A DNA stretch of 64,000 nt from Emydura subglobosa (GCA_007922225.1 ML680037.1:5417947-5481946); one strand, 5' to 3'. Shown: positions 11,766 through 22,800, numbered from the stretch's first letter. Notes: a model not told the origin generated them from the sequence alone. Numbers and translations: made by a program.

Positions 11766-13164
11766 GCACCATCACTTGCATTTCTGTGCCATAGTCAGCC
11801 ATACAAACCCAAATGGTAAGAGCCAATTTAAATGCCCCATTTCTTGGTGGCTAATGTCCACTTATTTCTATGTTTAATTTTATTGTTGTGCTCCTGAATC
11901 AGCTGCAAAATTGTGGTCTGAGTGTATCATGTTTCATTGTCTTATTTTAATGTAAGTATTCAAACTGACAAATAACCATTACTACTTGGGTTAAAAACTA
12001 CTTTGGACTTGCCGGTTTTATATCAATGCCACTCTTTATAAATCTTATGAAAATGGGACTCCTGACCAGTAATTTCCTCAATCAGTTCAAACTATTAAAC
12101 GCCAATGACTCCTCAAACTCTCTTGCTTTCAAAAGTTCAGGCTGTGCGATTCTTGCATCACTATTAGGCAGCTGAAGATTTCAAGAAAATTCTGCAGCAG
12201 CGTAGCTTGTGTGTTCCAGAATTGGAACATTGTCATTGGAAAGATTAACGAAGCTATGCAGCATGTAACAGCAGGGATCTAAAAAACACATCCCAGCGGG
12301 CTTTCTGCCTGGTGTTGATCTCACACAACCCTGGACTATATTCTTATTCTGACATAAAATAACAGTGTATTCCTCTGATGTATTTCTCTTCACTGATCTA
12401 TATTATAAAACTACCCTTTACTGATTCTTTGCTTTGACCTATTTACAACTGATTAGCTGCTTTACAATAGGGAATTACACCACCATCTAGCAAATATCCA
12501 CAATTATAATGCTGCAAAGCTTTAATAATTCTGTGATTATAGGAAATACTCTATCAGAAATGAGCCACTTTCTAAAGAGAAAATGATGCTTGCATTCACA
12601 GTCTTTCCCATGCAAAGGCCAATTTTCTGCTAGCCTGTTTTATTTATTGAGCAGAAAACAATCCCCTTTCCAAGAAGAGCTTAAGAAAAACACACCCTAG
12701 TTTTATTAGCTATTCGAATTCTTAATTCAATTTTGTGTGATCTGTGTAACATTTTCCTGTGTACAGAAATGTATCAATTCAATACGGACTATCATTGCTC
12801 TTCCTTTCATGATGAACAGGAACAGGAGCATTACTGCAACACCACATTACTGTTATGGTAAGTTTTCCCTACCGATAATGTACTGTTGAAATATTCATTC
12901 TACTTAGTGTACAGGGAATCGACAGGTCAGATATCTGGTGTAAATAACTGCATGTAGAGGTAATAGGGTGAAGTGAACCGGTCTTACCGGACTATGACTG
13001 AATGGCTCTAAATGAGAACCCCTAAACCTATTTTTGCATTGATTCTCACATTGTAATGGCACCAAGAATGGACAAAGGGACTTTTGTTTAACATGATGAA
13101 AGATTAAACAGAATTAACACAAGCCATAGAGATTAAAAGTAATGAGGCAGAAGAACAGGTTCTT
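11766..13164. other. Unassigned stretch
   Basis: About 1.4 kb with no recognised repeat terminus, exon or RNA gene. Short open frames at 11689-11877 and 12181-12393 show no domain. Confidence 0.4.
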
Positions 13165-13790
13165 TGGTTTGATGGCAGTTTCGAAAACAAATTTTTGTTG
13201 GGGAATTTCGTCGAATTGAAAAGTTGGAAAAATTTCATTTTATTTTGGGCGTTTTTTAACGAGAGTAAAGAAAATGAAGGACTAGACTCACAAAACTGAG
13301 GAAGAGGAGGCAGCACCCTTGCACCCAGCATCCCAGTGGTTAGAACACTCACTCCAGTTGCGATAGACCTGGGTTCAAATCCCCCCTCGGCCTGATTTGG
13401 AGCAAAGACTTGAACGCAGGGTGCTCCCCTCTCAGAAGAATGCTCCAAGCACTGGACTATGTGGTATTCTAGGGTGGGTCTCTCTCAATCTCTACTGTTG
13501 AAGCTGTACCACTTTGTATAGAGTACTTGAAATAGCTGGGAGCGGCTGGGAGCGGAACAGTGTGAAATCGACTCTATAATCCGGTGGTTAGGGCACTCAT
13601 CTGGGAGAGGGGGATACTGCTATCCAGTCACCTGTTCCAAGAAATATTTAATTATTTATATTGAAATAATTCAGTTTGACAATTTCCTGAAATTGACTCA
13701 AATTAGCTAACTGTTTTGGTCAACCTGACTCTGCATTTTTGGCCCAAAAAAGTTCTGTCCAAAAATGTTTGCCCAGCTCTCTCTGTATAA
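13165..13790. repeat. Composite repeat with head-to-head tRNA-like modules
   Basis: A tRNA-like half with 'CAGTGGTTAGAACACTCAC' (13335) and a B-box-like GGTTCAAAT (13372-13380) is followed at once by an inverted partner whose B-box-like GTTCAAGTC is on the minus strand (13407-13415). A further half, 'GGTGGTTAGGGCACTCATCT', lies at 13583. Both sides carry A/T-rich tracts of 'AAAATTT' type (13180-13260 and 13640-13780). I recognise this arrangement as a repeat in turtles. It is not a functional tRNA gene: there is no complete cloverleaf. Confidence 0.6.
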
Positions 13791-13814
13791 AATGTGGGAG
13801 GAAGTTCTGTACCA

Positions 13815-13990
13815 TAAATTATATAAGGTGCTGGATTGGGAGTTAGGAGATTTGGTTCCATTTCCAGCAGTGCCACTCACTTGCTGGGTGACCTTCAAGT
13901 CCCTCCTTTGCTGTGCCTCAGTTTGTAAAACAAGGATAATGATACTTATCTTGCTCTTTAAAGTGTTCTGAGATCTCTGGACAAAAAGCA
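13815..13990 (+). repeat. MIR/CORE-SINE
   Basis: The sequence 'GTGCCACTCACTTGCTGGGT' and 'GACCTTCAAGTCCCTCC', then 'CTGTGCCTCAGTTTGTAAAA', is the classic MIR core in order, followed by 'AAGGATAATGATACTTATCT' and a 3' tail. MIRs are tRNA-derived SINEs mobilised by L2 LINEs and transcribed by RNA polymerase III when young. This copy is an old remnant. Confidence 0.85.
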
Positions 13991-14234
13991 TTATTGCAGC
14001 TAAGTATTCTAAACATCTAAACCTTTTGGGAATCCTACAAAGCTCTTGACCTCAATGATATTTTGTGGCAATGAGACCAGCAGGTTATGTGCTGAGTAAA
14101 AAAATGTATTTCCTTCTATCAGTTTTATATTTGTTGTCTTTTGGTTTAATGGAATGACTTCTTGCTCTTGTATGATATAAAAGGATATATTGGGAGTGCC
14201 TAATTTACCTTCTTTTAATTATTTTGCACAATAC

Positions 14235-14850
14235 TGTGGTAGGGTGGCCTTCATGCTCTGAGCGCTTTTTCAGTGTGGTGGGCACAAAATGGCCACCCGG
14301 GGTTCCCACCAGTCCCACCGTCTCACCCCTGCCCCATCTTCCTTCAGGCCTTCGCAGGCCGAGCCGTGCCCCCAGGACCTTAGGTTCTAAGGTTGAGGTA
14401 GGGGGTGTTCGAGCCTGTCCTCTTCGTCAGACACCAGCCCAAAGACCCTGGCTGACAGCAGTGGCTGGCTGCTGCTATAAGGCACTGTGTAAGTCTTTCC
14501 TCTGGGCTGCTTCCCTACCCTGGTCTCCGTTGGGGCTAAGTGGCCACTCCAACGGGCAAACCCCAGCTTCCCTCTGGCTCCTGCCACTCACAGTCTCCAT
14601 CTCCCCAAAACTCCAAACTCCAAGAGCACCATACCTGGCTGGCAGGGAGCTTTTATCTGCTCCCAGGCAGCACTTAATTGGTCTCAGCTGATCCTGGCCT
14701 CAGCTGACCCTAATTGGTCTCAGCTGACCCTGGCCTCAGCTGGCCCTAATCAGCCTGAGGGAAACCTTGGGCAGCTGCTAGGGGAACAGGGCCTTGGCCA
14801 TTCTTAGGCTAACGTAGCATCCTTCTACTACCTTCTGGTAGCCCCTGTCA
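14235..14850. mobile_element. Probable solo LTR, about 616 bp, with target-site duplication
   Basis: The segment begins TGTGGTAGGG and ends CCCCTGTCA, fitting the TG...CA rule of retroviral-type LTRs. It is flanked by identical CAATAC at 14229-14234 and 14851-14856; the identity extends to 8 bp (CACAATAC) if the last CA is counted. A six-base duplication is usual for class II (ERV2-like) elements. The element is distinctly GC-rich against an AT-rich background. 'GCTATAAGG' at about 14473 could be a TATA box. Internal short tandem duplications occur at 14680-14750 ('TAATTGGTCTCAGCTGA'). No gag, pol or env is present, so it is probably what remains after LTR-LTR recombination. A hAT element with an 8-bp duplication is the main alternative. 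Confidence 0.6.
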
Positions 14851-14918
14851 CAATACATTTAACTACTCTTGTCTGAAAGTGGCATATCAGGAGTACATAT
14901 CATGGCAGCCATACAGTT

Positions 14919-15115
14919 CATAGACTTTAAGGTCAGAAGGGACCATTATGATCATCTTCTGCACAATGCAGGCCACAGAACCTCACCCACCCTCTCCTGT
15001 AATAGATCCCTAAACTATAATTGAGTTATTAAAGTCCTCAAATCATGTTTTAAAGACTTCAAGGTACAGAGAATCCACCAGCAAGTGATCCATGCCCCAT
15101 GCTGCAGAAGTAGAT
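14919..15115 (-). repeat. CR1 LINE 3' end, antisense
   Basis: The phrase 'TAGACTTTAAGGTCAGAAGG' with 'ACCATTATGATCATCTTCTG' is the reverse complement of a CR1 subfamily 3' end. It continues through 'GAGAATCCACCAGCAAGTGA'. A closely related and longer copy lies at 28888-29370. It is a short remnant without a frame. Confidence 0.75.
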
Positions 15116-15126
15116 GAAATAATAAA

Positions 15127-15207
15127 CTGTAATAAACTATGTACATAAAATAATAAATAAACTGTTATTATAAATAATAAATTTTTGCTGTAATAAACTA
15201 TGTACAT
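15127..15207. repeat. Direct duplication in AT-rich sequence, 61-bp offset
   Basis: CTGTAATAAACTATGTACAT occurs identically at 15127-15146 and 15188-15207. The intervening bases are built from 'AATAAATAAA'-like units. This looks like local slippage or tandem duplication next to the antisense CR1 end. Confidence 0.8.
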
Positions 15208-15579
15208 GAGTCTCCTCGGATGCATAGTCACTAGGGCACTGACATGGTACAAGTGATTTAAAACATTTTCAATTACCAAAGAGAGAAATAAAAATAATAT
15301 TGTAACTTGACGTTACCAATGCTAAAATCCATCACTTGGCATGTGGATTTGTAATCTTCTTGGGGGCTGGAGACTGAATCCACAATCCAATGAATGGATT
15401 AAAGGCACACCCAGTTCTGCCTTCCATTACACAGGGACAACCCCTCTGATATGGTGCAACAGGGGAAAGTATTTGGCTTATACTTTTTACATGTGTGACA
15501 GAGATATTGACTGTGATACAGTATATTATCTTTATGCAAGTCAAGTACAATTCTGTACAATTTACTAACATAAGGTACT

Positions 15580-15702
15580 AGGCCAAACTCTCTCTTCCAA
15601 TTATACCAGTGTAAATCCAGAGTGACTCCACTGAAGTTGCAGTGGAGACAACAGAGTCACTCCACATTTACACTGATATAACTGACAACAGAATCTGGAC
15701 TG
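15580..15702. repeat. Palindromic repeat, 'TACACTGGTGTAAATC' family
   Basis: The left half has 'ATACCAGTGTAAATCCAGAG' and 'TGACTCCACTGAAG'; the right half returns with 'GAGTCACTCCACATTTACAC' and 'ACTGACAACAGAATCTGG', the inverted complement with mutations. I recognise this family as frequent in turtle genomes. It is non-coding and could fold into a long hairpin. Related decayed copies are at about 16195, 31715, 32018, 40485, 41146 and 60985. Confidence 0.7.
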
Positions 15703-16194
15703 CTCATTTTATTTAATTGTTTCAGAAAATCACATTTGAAAGAACTCAAAAGACCGGAAATTGTAAAAATGTAAAAGGGGAATGCAATGTGTTGTGACAT
15801 ATGGCAATGCTGTTCAATAAAATGAAAGGCATGTCATGCACTGTATTTATTACTGAGGCAGGCCATGGTCTATGTGGCATATCATCGAAAATGACATCTT
15901 GTGAAATGCTGTTAACTGCAAAATGTTGTAATATTTCAAAGTGAAGGTTATTTATTTTTCACTTTATGACATTAGCCTATGTGTCCAGTGAAGAAATGGC
16001 TTGGACATCTATCTGGATTGGGTAGCCAGCATGAGGAACATGACAGACAAAAATCATGTAACTGGAGAGTCACGTGGGAAGGAGGATACATGGCTGATCC
16101 TCACCTGTGAGAACAAGGGATATGGAGATTCATATCTGCACGCACAGATTTGGCAAAACAGAATTGGATGCAGTGTAAATGGTGTTATACTTTT
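15703..16194. other. Unassigned stretch
   Basis: No repeat or gene recognised; an open frame at 16001-16297 has no domain and runs into the next palindromic remnant. Confidence 0.35.
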
Positions 16195-16365
16195 GGCTAT
16201 AGGACCCAATTCTGCCCTCAGTTTCACAGGAGTGACTCCTACTGGCCTTAATGAGGAGATAATTATGCTGACAGTGGTCGCATCTTCCATGGTATAATCC
16301 GAGCAAGCTCATTAAAGTCAATGGGCTTACACAGGGTGTAAATCAGGGCAGGATTTGGCACCTAT
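16195..16365. repeat. Diverged palindromic repeat
   Basis: The left part 'ACCCAATTCTGCCCTCAGTT' and 'CACAGGAGTGACTCCTACTG' is answered at the right by 'GTGTAAATCAGGGCAGGATT'. This is the same general plan as the copy at 15580 but with larger interruptions in the middle. Confidence 0.5.
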
Positions 16366-17218
16366 AGTAAAAAGTTACAACATTGAGATATTTGGGGTTC
16401 TTTTCCCCAAAGAAGGGGTAGGCGTGAGCCTTAAACAAGGTTCCTCTTAACTCCAGCATCTGCACATTTTTTTAAACAGATGTATAGTTAAGAAAGTCAT
16501 ACCAGAAAGCCATGAGAAAATAAAGCACTAAAAGACATTGGAAGGCTTCACATGAGAAGTCATTTAAGAGAATGCACAGCAGGACTGAGCATCCACAGAA
16601 AACAATATTTGAAAAATCTGACCTAGATAATGGTGTTTCCCAGTGATTGGAATTCATTAAAAATGCTGTATTAAAAATGTACTGTACAGAAGTCTTTGAA
16701 GCTTGAGTGTCATTTTCATTTTGAATAACCCAGCTCTACCTAACTAGCTGAGAATAAAAGATGCTTTTACAACTACAGCAACAACAACAACAACAACAAA
16801 AAGACATTTGGAAGAAAGTGATGCTGTTAAGAAGAGGCTAATAATAAAACTGTGAAAGGGAGTGCTTTCACTTTGCAGGGGTTTATAGAAGTGAATGTTT
16901 TCTTTGGTTCTGATCAATAGGCACTCACAGTGCCTGCATGTTGGTTCAAAGGGATCCCAAATCTGAAAGCAAAACTCAGCAGAAACCCCCAACTTTCGAA
17001 GCTGAAACTCACAAATTCAGATCATGTTAACTGAAAACCGTAATGATCAGATTGTACCTTCTTCTGGCTGCTACTATAAGATGGGACAGGGCATAACAAG
17101 CCTTCCATTTCCCTCTATTCCTCATGCAGCAACTGGGCACAATGGCAATCTTTTGGGGAGTAAGATAAGAGCATAATCTAGCAGTCCATGTGGAGCAATC
17201 AAGACAGTACAGAGAGTT
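16366..17218. other. Unassigned stretch with a (CAA)n microsatellite
   Basis: A CAA repeat of about eight units spans 16776-16799. Otherwise I see no gene or transposon end. Confidence 0.5.
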
Positions 17219-17478
17219 AGGCCTGGTCTACACTTACCTTAAAATTCGGTGGCAGTTGACGGGAGTTATGCAAGCTACGCAGAGTAGCTCGCATAACTCC
17301 CATCGACTTCTTAACTTCTGTTGTGCGCAGCATCTTCACTGTGCTGCACCACTTGAGGGGGTGGTTTTAACAAGTCAACTTCTGGATCGATTAAGTGGGT
17401 CTTCACTGATCGCTCAATCAATCTGGATAGATTGATCTGACAGCGGTGAATTTGCCGCAGTCAGTGAAGACATACTCG
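17219..17478 (+). mobile_element. Harbinger-type MITE ('MITE-A'), copy 1
   Basis: The left terminus is GGCCTGGTCTACACTTACCT, preceded by TTA, and the right terminus on the minus strand is CGAGTATGTCTTCACTGAC. The body contains a perfect-looking hairpin at 17261-17301 (GGGAGTTATGC ... GCATAACTCCC). The right half, from 'CAACTTCTGGATCGATTAAG' to the end, closely matches the last about 110 bp of the Harbinger remnant that ends at 54266. There is no coding capacity, so a related transposase in trans is implied. Confidence 0.8.
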
Positions 17479-18264
17479 TAGGATTTCCCAGCTGCCGCTT
17501 GTCCAAGAGCAACTGGATCTTGGGACTGTTGTGGAGTGTGGCCCAAGCTCATCCCCTTACTTTAAAGGGATGGCTCATGTGCTTAAGTGCTTTTCTGTAC
17601 TGGGACCAGAATGCATCTCAAAGGATCGAGTCCTTGTTCATTTATATAGGGTAGATTTTGGCTCCAAGAATTCCATGGACGGTCCTCTGACCCTCTGCAG
17701 GTACTGAGGAAGCTTTTAGTTTGAAGTGTTTAAAAAAAAGAAAACACTTCCAGCCTCAGATAAAAAGAATTGCAGAAGTCTGGCAGCATAAGCACATCAT
17801 TATGAGCACCACACTCAACTGAGTTTTATCATTTCATAAAAAAAAAAAAAATAAATCCATAAGGGACTGCAAAAATGGCTTCAATTTGTACAATTATTTA
17901 ACATGTAATTTCTACTGCAATTGACTGGTTGGTTAGTAATTTTTTTACACAGTAACATTTGTTTTTGCCACTGAAACTGCTACAGGAGGCAAATTAAGTT
18001 CACGTCTCTTAGAAAAGCCCAAAGTAATGCAAGAAGGATAAAGTAGGGCTCTGTTCTGATTCAAGTATGTATAGCAAAAAATTAATATGTTCTCTTTCTC
18101 CCACCAGATATTTGCTCCATGGCAGGACCAGATCTTTAAAATATTTTCAGAGGGCTAAACTTATTAACAAGGTTGTGGGCTCATCTCCATCCATCCATCC
18201 ATGTATTTCAGGCTGAGCAGAGAGTGGGATGCTGAACAATCCCTACAGAAAAAGAAAGGTTTAC
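17479..18264. other. Unassigned stretch
   Basis: Contains A-runs at about 17840-17855 and four CCAT units at 18186-18202. No gene or transposon end is recognised between the two MITE-A copies. Confidence 0.5.
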
Positions 18265-18267
18265 TGA

Positions 18268-18562
18268 AGGCTTGTCTTCACTTACCTCCGAGATTCGGCA
18301 GCAGGCGACCGGAGTTACGCAAGCTACGCAAAAAACTTGTGTAACTCCCATCGACTTCTCTGCTTCTCTTCTGCGCACCGTCTTCATTGCACTGCGCTGA
18401 GGGGAACAGCATTCCCGTCGATGCAGTGCTATGCTACTTGAGGAGGTGGTCTTAATATGTCGATTTCTGGATCAACTGAGCGGGTCTTCACTGACTGCTC
18501 AGTCGATCCAGAGAAGTTGATCTGAAGGCATCAAATTTGCTGCCATCAGCGAAGACATAGCC
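18268..18562 (+). mobile_element. Harbinger-type MITE ('MITE-A'), copy 2
   Basis: The termini are AGGCTTGTCTTCACTTACCT on the left and, on the minus strand, GGCTATGTCTTCGCTGA on the right. TGA flanks the element on both sides (18265-18267 and 18563-18565), the three-base duplication size usual for Harbinger/PIF elements. This copy is longer than copy 1 and keeps 'GCATTCCCGTCGATGCAGTG', which also occurs in mutated form at 54113-54132 inside the Harbinger remnant, so it retains more parental sequence. Confidence 0.8.
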
Positions 18563-18565
18563 TGA

Positions 18566-19194
18566 GACTCACACAAGGTGGAAGACCAAATTCTGCCCTG
18601 TTCCCTGAGCACAATTCCATTGAAGTTATCCACTGAAGGACACTTTTAGGCACACTATGGTCTGCTGGAACTGGTGTTTCAACACCACTTATACTGAGAA
18701 ATGTCTGAAATGAAACAAGCTGTAAGTAGCTTTATGCAAACAATCGGATGTTTATTCTTAACATGCAATGTACAGGCAGCTCTGCTTGCTACAAACCAGA
18801 GATTCTGGCCTCACCACATCCTGAGTGGCCCACAGGAACTCCTGTCACAAGAGGATCAGTGTCATCTCTGAAAGCTCCTTGTATTATAACACCTACCTGG
18901 GGAAAATGGTGATGAGCAGGGAATCTTAGATCTTTCCCTCTGCCAGAGTACGGGCAATTGCCTTTGAAAAGTCAATGATATTTCAGAGCCAAATGAATTG
19001 GACAAAGACCCATTTTAAAAATTACTGTAGTTTCTCACTCACAGAAGCCGTTTTCCACCAGTCAGGCCCATCAAATCTGTGGCCCGTTGGTAATTATTAA
19101 ACTGTAGCAATAAACAATGGAACTAGCAACTATTACCAATTCAATTAATCAGATAACTTGCACGCGCATCTAGGCAGTTAATTACAAATAAACA
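18566..19194. other. Unassigned stretch
   Basis: No gene seen. 'ACCAAATTCTGCCCTG' at 18586 followed by 'CATTGAAGTTATCCACTGAA' recalls the palindromic family at 15580 but is too short to be sure. Confidence 0.35.
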
Positions 19195-19285
19195 CAGAGC
19201 CAAATCCTGAGGCACTTACTTAGGCAATCTCCCATTGGGACTCTGCCAGAATGAAACCTGAGTAAGGAACTCAGAGTCTGGCCTA
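19195..19285. repeat. Palindromic repeat remnant
   Basis: 'GAGCCAAATCCTGAGGCACT' on the left and 'GAGTAAGGAACTCAGAGTCT' on the right form weak inverted halves around a 'CTCCCATTGGGACTC' centre. I place it in the same broad class of turtle palindromes, at low confidence. Confidence 0.4.
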
Positions 19286-19884
19286 CAGATGGGGAAGCCC
19301 TAGAACAAACCACCATATTCTTAAATTACAGTATCGGTATACTACAACTTTGCAGCCCAGTGTCCAGGGGACCTAATCTGAAAACAAACGGTGTGTATGG
19401 GATGTAAAAAAGCACATACAGCCCAGTGCTTCCCCTCCCATCTGGGATTTTGGCCACTGGATAATGAAGGGACCAACTAGCCAGTTGTGGTGAACACAGA
19501 CCACCCACGCCCTTTAGCATTCCTCTGAGGCAATACTTTACAAATATTACATCTGCAGGATGCAGATGTTGGGGAGACCTCTGCCTGATCTCTCTGCTGC
19601 TTTTTCTTCCCTTCTCAAGAGAAACACATTCTTTCCATTGTATTAGATGCTTAGGCAGATCACTCCAAATCAATAGAGGAATCCCCTCCTGCTCCTGAAA
19701 CTTTTACTAGCAACCTTTTGCTGGATGGTGACTTACACAGCAGTAGATAGAACTTCCCCTCATGGCTGTATCCTTCTGTTCAGTACTTACTATAGCAAAT
19801 ACCAGCATGGGGAGTTGTCTAACCACAAATACTTATTTAGGCTGATTCAGCTGTCATCACTATTAAGCAAAGCACATGGGGTTG
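19286..19884. other. Unassigned stretch
   Basis: About 600 bp with an isolated open frame on the minus strand (19326-19673) that shows no family resemblance. Confidence 0.35.
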
Positions 19885-22800
19885 GATCCCTGACCATCTT
19901 GGCTAATACTCATTCAAGGGCCCCTCCTCCATGTACTTCCATAATTCTTTTTTAAATTCAGTTATACTTTTGGCCTTCACAACATCCTCTGACAATGAAT
20001 TCCACATGACGACAGTACATTGTGTGAAGAAGTACTTCTGTCTGTTTGTTTTAAACCTGAGGCTTATTAATTTAATTGGGTGATTCCTGGTTCTTGTGTT
20101 ATGTGAAGGGGTAAATAACATTTACTAACTCACTTTTTCCACACCATTCATGTTTTATAGACCTCTCACAGTATTCTTATCAGCAAGTTAAAGAAGTATG
20201 GGTTGGATGAATGGACTATAAAATGGATAGAGAACTGGCTAGAGCATAGGGCTCAACGAGTAGTGATCAATGGCTCCATGTCTAGCTGGCAACCGGTCAC
20301 AAGCGGAGTTCCCCAGGGGTCGGTCCTGGGGCCGGTTTTGTTCAACATCTTTATTAATGATCTGGAGGATGGGGTAGATTGCACCCTCAGCAAGTTTGCG
20401 GACGACACTAAGCTGGGGGGAGTGGTAGATACCCTGCAAGGTAGGGATAGGATACAGAGTGACCTAAACAAACTGGAAGATTGGGCCAAAAGAAATCTAA
20501 TGAGGTTCAACAAAGAAAAGTGCAGAGTCCTCCACTTAGGAAGGAAGAATCCCATGCACAGCTATAGACTGGGGACCAATGAGCTGGGCAGCAGCTCTGC
20601 AGAAAAGGACCTGGGGGTAACAGTGGATAAAAAGCTGGATATGAGTCAGCAGTGTGCCCTGGTTGTCAAAAAGGCTAATAGCATATTGGGCTGCATTAGG
20701 AGGGGCATTGCCAGCAGGTCACGGGAAGTGATTATTTCCCTCTATTCAGCATTGGTGAGGCCGCATTTAGAATATTGTGTCCAGTTTTGGGCCCCCCGCT
20801 ACAAAAAAGGATGTGGACAAGTTGGAGAGAGTCCAGCGGAAGGCAACAAAAATGATTAGGGGGCTGGAGCACAGGACTTATGAGGAGAGGCTGAGGGAAC
20901 TGGGCTTGTTTAGTCTGCAAAAGAGAAGAATGAGGGGGGATTTGCTAGCGGCCTTTAACTACCTGAAAGGGGGTTCCAGGGAGGATGGAGCTAGGCTGTT
21001 CTCAGTGGTGGCAGATGACAGAACAAGGAGCAACGGTCTCAAGTTGCAGGGCAGGAGGTCTAGGTTGGACATTAGGAAAAAGTTTTTCACTAGGAGGGTG
21101 GTGAAGCACTGGAATGGGTTACCTAGGGAGGTGGTGGAATCTCCATCCTTAGAGGTTTTTAAGATGAGGCTTGACAAAGCCCTGGCTGGGATGATATAGC
21201 TGAGGTTAGTCCTGCTTTGAGCAGGGGGTGGACTAGATGACCTCCTGAGGTCCCTTCCAACTCTAATATTCTATGATTCTATCACATTCCTCCTCAGTCA
21301 TCTCTTTTCTAAAATGAACAATCCCAATCTTTTTAATCTTCCATCATACAGAAGACATTCCATACCCCTAATAATTTTTAATCATAATTGCCCTTCTCTA
21401 CACATTTTCCAATTCTAATATATCTTTTTTGAGATGGGGTGACCAGAACTGCATGCAATATTCAAGGTGTGGCTGTACCATCGATTTACATAGTGGCATT
21501 ATGATACCTTCTGTTTTATTTACTATCCCTTTCCTAATGGTTCCTAACATTGTTTTAGTTTTGTTGACTGCCGCTACACATTCAGTGGCTCCAAGATCTC
21601 TTTTTTGAGTGGTAACAGCTAATTTAGACCTTAACATTTTGTATTTATAATTGGGATTATTTTTTTCCAATGTGCGTTACTTTGCATTTATCAACACTGA
21701 ATTTCATCTGTGAATTTGTTGCCCACTGACCCAGTTTTGTGAGATTTCTTTTGTAACACTTTGCAGGCAGCTTTGGACTTAATGATCTTGAGTAATTTGG
21801 TATTGTCTGCAAACTTCACTATTTCACTGTTTATCTCTTTTTTCCCACATCATTTATGAATATGTTGAACAGTACTGGTCCCAGTACAGATCATTGGGAA
21901 CCCCACTATTTACCTCCCTCCACTGTGAAAACTGACCATTTATTCTATCCTTTATTTTAACCTGTTACTGATCCATTGAGAGGACCTTCCCTCTTATCCC
22001 ATGACTGCTTAGTTTGTTTAAAAGCCTTTGGTAGGGGACCTCAAAAAAGGCTTTCTGAAAGTCCAAGTACACTATATGCACTGGATCACTCTTATCCACA
22101 TACTTGTTGACACTTTTAAAGCATTCTAATGGACTGATGAGGCATGATTTCCCTTTACAAAAGCCATGTTGACTCTCACCCAACATACCGTGTTAATCTG
22201 TGTCTGATATGTCTGTTCTTTATTATGGTTTCAACTAATTTGCCTATTACTGAAGTTAGTCTTACCAGCCTGTACTTGCCAGGATTGCCTCTGGAGCCTT
22301 TTTAAAAAAAATCAGCATTACAGTAGCTACTCTCCAGTTATCTGGTACAGAGACTGATTTAAGCAATAGGTTACTTACCACAGTTATGTTCTTCAATTTC
22401 ATATTTGAGTTCCTTTAGAACTTTTGGGTGAAAACCATTTGATACCTCAATATTGAACAGTTCCTCAGATCTGTCACCAAAAAGAATGTCTCAGGTGTGG
22501 GAATCTACCACACACCCTCTGCAGTGAAGACCAATGCACAGAATTCATTTAGCTTCTCCACATTGGTCTGGCCTTCCTTGCGTGCTCCTTCAGCACCTTG
22601 ATCGTCCAGTACCTCACTGACTGTTTGGCAGGCATTCTGCTTCTGATATACTTACATTTTTTTTTTTTTGGCTGCTATTTTTGTGTCCTGATCTACTGGC
22701 TCTTCAACTTGGTTTTTTTTTGGGCCTGCCTTATACTTTTACACTTGACTTGACAGAGTTTATGAAACATCTATCCATAGAGATTCTGTGGTACAATAGG

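Noticed and set aside
13335..13460. tRNA gene
   Set aside because: A- and B-box-like words are present, but the arms do not fold into a full cloverleaf and the module is immediately inverted, so it is a repeat.
14224..14691. 155-codon open frame on the plus strand
   Set aside because: It lies inside the GC-rich LTR-like block, where stops are rare by composition, is proline- and serine-rich without a domain, and overlaps another frame on the minus strand.
17219..18562. Two long direct repeats of an ERV or LTR pair
   Set aside because: The copies at 17219 and 18268 have inverted ends of their own, flanks of three bases, and nothing viral between them. They are separate MITE insertions.
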